NCBI GenBank assembly: GCA_021199255.1
Contig: JAJQIK010000036.1
Span: forward strand, 90,050-154,049
DNA from: Clostridiales bacterium
GTDB taxonomy: Bacteria > Bacillota > Clostridia > Lachnospirales > Lachnospiraceae
Reading direction: 5' to 3'
Length of the DNA stretch: 64,000 nt
Within the stretch, counting starts at the first letter, position 1, and every line of letters starts with the position of its first letter. The position numbers and the translations under genes were made by a program. Shown here piece after piece: positions 61,388 to 64,000 of this stretch. Below the pieces are notes generated by a model. The model was given only the letters and a program-made list of their open reading frames with translations, ran no database searches and was not told the origin of the DNA.

Positions 61388-62125
61388 ATGAAAAGAATCC
61401 TGTTGGTGGTAGCTTATGACGGAACCAATTATCATGGCTGGCAGATACAACAGAATAAGGAAACGATAGAGGGCGTCTTAAACAGATGCCTTTCCGCGCT
61501 TTTGCGGGAAGAAATTCAGGTGATCGGCGCGAGCAGGACAGATGCCGGCGTGCACGCAAGGGGAAATATAGCCGTTTTTGATACGCAGACGAGGATTTCC
61601 GCCGATAAAATAGCCTACGCCCTGAATGTGAGGCTGCCGGAGGATATCCGGATTCAGGAATCGAAAGAAGTGGACGGCGCTTTTCATCCCAGACATTGCG
61701 ACAGCCGCAAAACCTATGAATATAGAATTTATAATGCGCCCTTTGCCATGCCCACAGAGCGGTTGTATACTTATTTTACCTACGCGCGTCTGGATATAGA
61801 AAGAATGAGGGCGGCGGCGGCCTATCTGGCCGGAACCCATGATTTCAAAAGCTTCTGTAGTGTGGATACACAGGCACAGAGTACGGTGCGGCAGGTAGAT
61901 GAGGTGGAAGTGTCCCGGCAGGGGCAGTTGATTACAATACGGGTAACCGGCAGAGGCTTCCTCTATAATATGGTAAGAATTATGGCGGGCACATTGCTGG
62001 AGGTGGGCAGAGGACGCATCGAGCCTGAGGGGATTCCGCGGATTCTGGAGGCGCGGAACCGAAGCGCCGCCGGGCCTACGGCTCCGGCCTGCGGCCTGAC
62101 GCTGATGAAGTATGAGTTCCTGTGA
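61388..62125 (+). CDS. truA: tRNA pseudouridine synthase A
   Basis: A 245-residue TruA that makes pseudouridine at positions 38-40 of tRNA anticodon stems. The catalytic aspartate is in GASRTDAGVHARGN; other marks are YDGTNYHGWQ at the N-terminus and RGFLYNMVRIMAGTLLEVG near the end. ATG 61388 is six bases after ACGGAG; ATG 61382 is too close to it. The usual next genes rplM-rpsI are not present here. Confidence 0.96.
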   Translation: MKRILLVVAYDGTNYHGWQIQQNKETIEGVLNRCLSALLREEIQVIGASRTDAGVHARGNIAVFDTQTRISADKIAYALNVRLPEDIRIQESKEVDGAFHPRHCDSRKTYEYRIYNAPFAMPTERLYTYFTYARLDIERMRAAAAYLAGTHDFKSFCSVDTQAQSTVRQVDEVEVSRQGQLITIRVTGRGFLYNMVRIMAGTLLEVGRGRIEPEGIPRILEARNRSAAGPTAPACGLTLMKYEFL

Positions 62126-62130
62126 GGGCA

Positions 62131-62194
62131 GATGAGAAATCGCCTTCGCAAATTTCTCATCGCCTCTTCGCACAAGCGCCTTACCGGCGCTTTT
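62131..62194 (+). terminator. Double-hairpin terminator after truA
   Basis: A GATGAGAAAT/ATTTCTCATC stem (62131-62161) is followed by AAGCGCC-TTACC-GGCGCTT with a short T run (62174-62194). Confidence 0.75.
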
Positions 62195-62230
62195 AGCTCA
62201 GAAATGGTGATTAAATTGTAATTTCTTAAG
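62195..62230 (+). repeat. Imperfect direct repeat, right copy (after truA)
   Basis: This stretch reads AGCTCAGAAATGGTGATTAA then ATTGTAATTTCTTAAG, near-matching the ecfA1 start region at 58756. Together they bracket the four-gene block. Confidence 0.45.
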
Positions 62231-62240
62231 GTTCAGGTGA

Positions 62241-62269
62241 TGGAAATGTCAGACTGGCTGTGGTAAAAT
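62241..62269 (+). promoter_or_regulatory. Promoter candidate of the sortase gene
   Basis: TGGAAA (62241-62246), a 17-bp spacer and TAAAAT (62264-62269), about 58 bp before ATG. Confidence 0.4.
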
Positions 62270-62326
62270 ATGTGATATACGGTTGTAGCGCGGAGGGCGT
62301 TGCAGCCTGGTAATGAGGGGGCATAA

Positions 62327-63145
62327 ATGATGCGGAAGAGAAAGAGGCTCCGTCTGGTCAGGGCGGCTCTTTTGCTTATTGTGCTTGCGTGTCTGTGTGG
62401 GCTTGCGTGGGAATACAGCCTGTCTGTCAGGCACCGAAGGGCGCAGGAAGAGCTGGCCGCTGCCGCTGCGCCGTTGGGGACGTCTGAATCTGTCCCGGAG
62501 ACGGAGGAAGCGGTATCGGAGCCTGCGCCCGAAATGCAGACGCAAAAGGACGATACGCAAGAGCCTGCCGTTATGGGTAAACTCGCGAATCTGTATGCCC
62601 AAAACAATGATTTGGTCGGGTGGCTTTCTATCGCAGGCATGGAGATAGACTATCCCGTCATGCAGTGCGGGGACAACCAATACTATCTTCATCATGATTT
62701 CTATGGAGAGGAGGACAAATATGGCTGCCTCTTCGTCAAGGATATTGCGGATGTCGATACCCCCGGTACGAATTTTATTATCTATGGACATAACATGAAG
62801 GACGGCAGTATGTTTGGAGATTTGGACGCATATCGGGAAGAAGCGTTTTACCGGGAACATACGGAACTGACCTTTGAAACGTTGTATGAGGAACGAACCT
62901 ATGAAATCATGGCGGTATTCCTTTCCCGCGTTTATCAAAGCGACGAGGAGGGATTTCGCTATTATGAGTTTTATCAGGCGGATAACGAAGAAGAATTTCT
63001 GGACTTTTACGATAATGTAAAGGCGCTGGCGCTTTACGATACAGGAGTTGAGGCGGCGTTTGGCGACACTTTTATAACCCTCTCCACCTGCGCTTACCAC
63101 GAGGAGGACGGCAGGCTTGTGGTCGTAGCAAAGCGTGTGGGTTGA
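62327..63145 (+). CDS. srtB: Class B sortase
   Basis: A 272-residue sortase with an N-terminal membrane anchor (AALLLIVLACLCGLAWEY, about 13-30), a variable Glu/Pro/Ala linker, and a catalytic domain with H155 in YGHNMKDGSMF, C255 in LSTCAYH and R263 in GRLVVVAKRV. These and the NDLVGWLSIAGMEIDYPVMQ segment place it in class B. It joins surface proteins to peptidoglycan or pili. The repeat protein that follows after 27 bp may be its substrate, but that protein's sorting signal is outside the window. Tandem ATGs at 62327 and 62330 are both usable after GAGGGGG. Confidence 0.92.
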   Translation: MMRKRKRLRLVRAALLLIVLACLCGLAWEYSLSVRHRRAQEELAAAAAPLGTSESVPETEEAVSEPAPEMQTQKDDTQEPAVMGKLANLYAQNNDLVGWLSIAGMEIDYPVMQCGDNQYYLHHDFYGEEDKYGCLFVKDIADVDTPGTNFIIYGHNMKDGSMFGDLDAYREEAFYREHTELTFETLYEERTYEIMAVFLSRVYQSDEEGFRYYEFYQADNEEEFLDFYDNVKALALYDTGVEAAFGDTFITLSTCAYHEEDGRLVVVAKRVG

Positions 63146-63172
63146 TCAAGGACAGATAGGAGAAAAAAAGCT

Positions 63173-64000
63173 ATGGATAAGCTATTGAGGTGTCAGACAA
63201 TTTTTTACAGGGGACTGTCGGTGCTGGTAGCAGTCGCGCTTCTTGCAAGCCAGAATCAGCTTGTGACGCTCGCGGCGGAAAATGTAGAAGCGGAAACGGC
63301 GGCTGAGGGCGATACGAACCTCGCTGAAAGCAATGCCGAGCCGGAGCAGGGAGAGTCCGCCGAAGGCAATGCTGAAGCAGAACAGGACGAGTCTGCCGGG
63401 AGCAATGCTGAAGCAGGGCAGAATGAACTTCTTGAAGGAGAAACCGAGCCGGAAACGGACGATAATCGTACCGGGGGGGGGGGTGCGGAGGATACACAGG
63501 AAGCCGCGGAAGACGGCACGCTGGTAGAAACGGAGGAAGAGGAAACTGCCGTCGGGGAAACGCTGATTACTGTGTCCTCGGAGAGTACGGGCTATGGAAT
63601 GAAAGCAGCGGCAGCCGCCAGCGTGGGGGACGAATTTAACGATGAGACGTACACCTATAAAGTCACCTCGGCTGATGAGGGTGATTTGCAGGTGGAGGTG
63701 ACGGGAGTAAGTACATCAGATCGTATTACCAACCCGAAGATTCCTTCGAGCGTCTCAGATGGCGAAAAGAGTTATACTGTCAAAAGCATTGGAGAAAACG
63801 CCTTTCGGTCTCTGAGGATTCCTGAGGGAAATTATACAGCTCCCCAATTGCAGGGACAATTGACAATTCCCGACAGTGTGACAGAGATAGGGAAATATGC
63901 GTTTGGTTATTGCAGTGGGTTAACCGGAACGTTGACAATACCAAGCGGAGTGACCAAGATAGGGGAATCTGCGTTTTATGAATGCAGCGGGTTAACCGGT
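63173..64000 (+). CDS. BspA-like leucine-rich repeat surface protein (C-terminus outside window)
   Basis: The first 276 residues of a secreted protein. A signal peptide (GLSVLVAVALLASQNQLVTLAA) is followed by a low-complexity Glu/Asn/Ala region that includes three 12-residue repeats (residues 52-87: ESNAEPEQGESA, EGNAEAEQDESA, GSNAEAGQNELL) and a four-glycine run coded by a G11 tract. A beta-rich spacer follows, then the first LRR_5 repeats (LTIPDSVTEIGKYAFGYCSG, LTIPSGVTKIGESAFYECSG). Such BspA-type proteins bind host or microbial surfaces. AGGAG precedes the ATG at 63173. Pairing with a sortase suggests wall anchoring. Confidence 0.85.
   Translation, partial: MDKLLRCQTIFYRGLSVLVAVALLASQNQLVTLAAENVEAETAAEGDTNLAESNAEPEQGESAEGNAEAEQDESAGSNAEAGQNELLEGETEPETDDNRTGGGGAEDTQEAAEDGTLVETEEEETAVGETLITVSSESTGYGMKAAAAASVGDEFNDETYTYKVTSADEGDLQVEVTGVSTSDRITNPKIPSSVSDGEKSYTVKSIGENAFRSLRIPEGNYTAPQLQGQLTIPDSVTEIGKYAFGYCSGLTGTLTIPSGVTKIGESAFYECSGLTG
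63326..63433 (+). repeat. Three 36-bp coding repeats
   Basis: Three successive 12-codon units with the pattern x-N-A-E-x-x-Q-x-E-(S/L)-(A/L) lie in the N-terminal linker of the LRR protein. Copies differ at several bases, so they are not recent exact duplications. Confidence 0.7.
63473..63483 (+). repeat. G11 homopolymer near the start of the LRR protein gene
   Basis: Eleven consecutive G code for four glycines near residue 101-104. In this length the frame continues into the LRR domain; a change of one base would stop translation early, before any repeat domain. Confidence 0.9.

Noticed and set aside
1-64000. tRNA or rRNA genes, CRISPR arrays, insertion sequences, prophage or attachment sites
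   Set aside because: None was seen on reading; no cloverleaf-like sequence, regular spacer array, transposase or integrase was recognised.

Overview
The window looks like a chromosome segment from a motile, anaerobic Clostridia member, most likely Lachnospiraceae. The basis is the Gram-positive S10-spc-alpha ribosomal operon with zinc-type S14 and L36, sigma-28 promoters of TAAA-N15-CCGATA type, a FliW/CsrA pair, energy-coupling-factor genes, a class B sortase and leucine-rich surface proteins. No tRNA, rRNA, IS element, prophage or CRISPR array was seen.

Layout. 1-3364: a leftward operon (flavodoxin, polysaccharide pyruvyl transferase, reductase-like SDR cut by the window edge) divergent from an HxlR regulator, with a perfect palindrome over the shared promoter. 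3365-4770: a gene-poor stretch, then a lipoprotein. 4820-11972: a signalling operon with a CheY-like regulator, a REC/HD-GYP c-di-GMP phosphodiesterase, a hybrid histidine kinase with Hpt domain, and a second hybrid kinase fused to a complete DegV lipid-binding domain. 12048-15707: a small gene with its own sigma-28 promoter, a radical SAM protein divergent from a paralogue lacking the cluster-binding cysteines, and a TetR regulator.

15829-30712: a late flagellar region (unknown gene, flgM, flgN, two flgK, flgL, fliW, csrA, flaG, fliD, fliS, a FliT-like gene) interleaved with three CgeB-like glycosyltransferases, probably for glycosylating flagellin or other filament proteins. 30733-36083: housekeeping and repair genes (ogt, a deoxyinosine/uracil-type DNA glycosylase, a MutS-like ATPase, deoC, a TraX-family membrane protein, an rRNA-type methyltransferase).

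36171-53031: one promoter and a roughly 240-nt structured leader precede the S10-spc-alpha operon from rpsJ to rplQ, with secY, adk, map, a KOW gene, infA and a 37-codon rpmJ in the usual places. 53049-58550: an insertion between rplQ and the usually adjacent ecfA genes, holding an XRE repressor with a striking double operator, a 1299-residue Ig-like surface protein and an M15 peptidase. 58708-62125: ecfA1-ecfA2-ecfT-truA with its own promoter. 62241-64000: a class B sortase and the start of a BspA-like leucine-rich repeat protein.

Most worth a second look: the kinase-DegV fusion, the degenerate radical SAM paralogue and its operator, the S10 leader RNA, the XRE double operator, and two G10/G11 tracts inside coding sequence.
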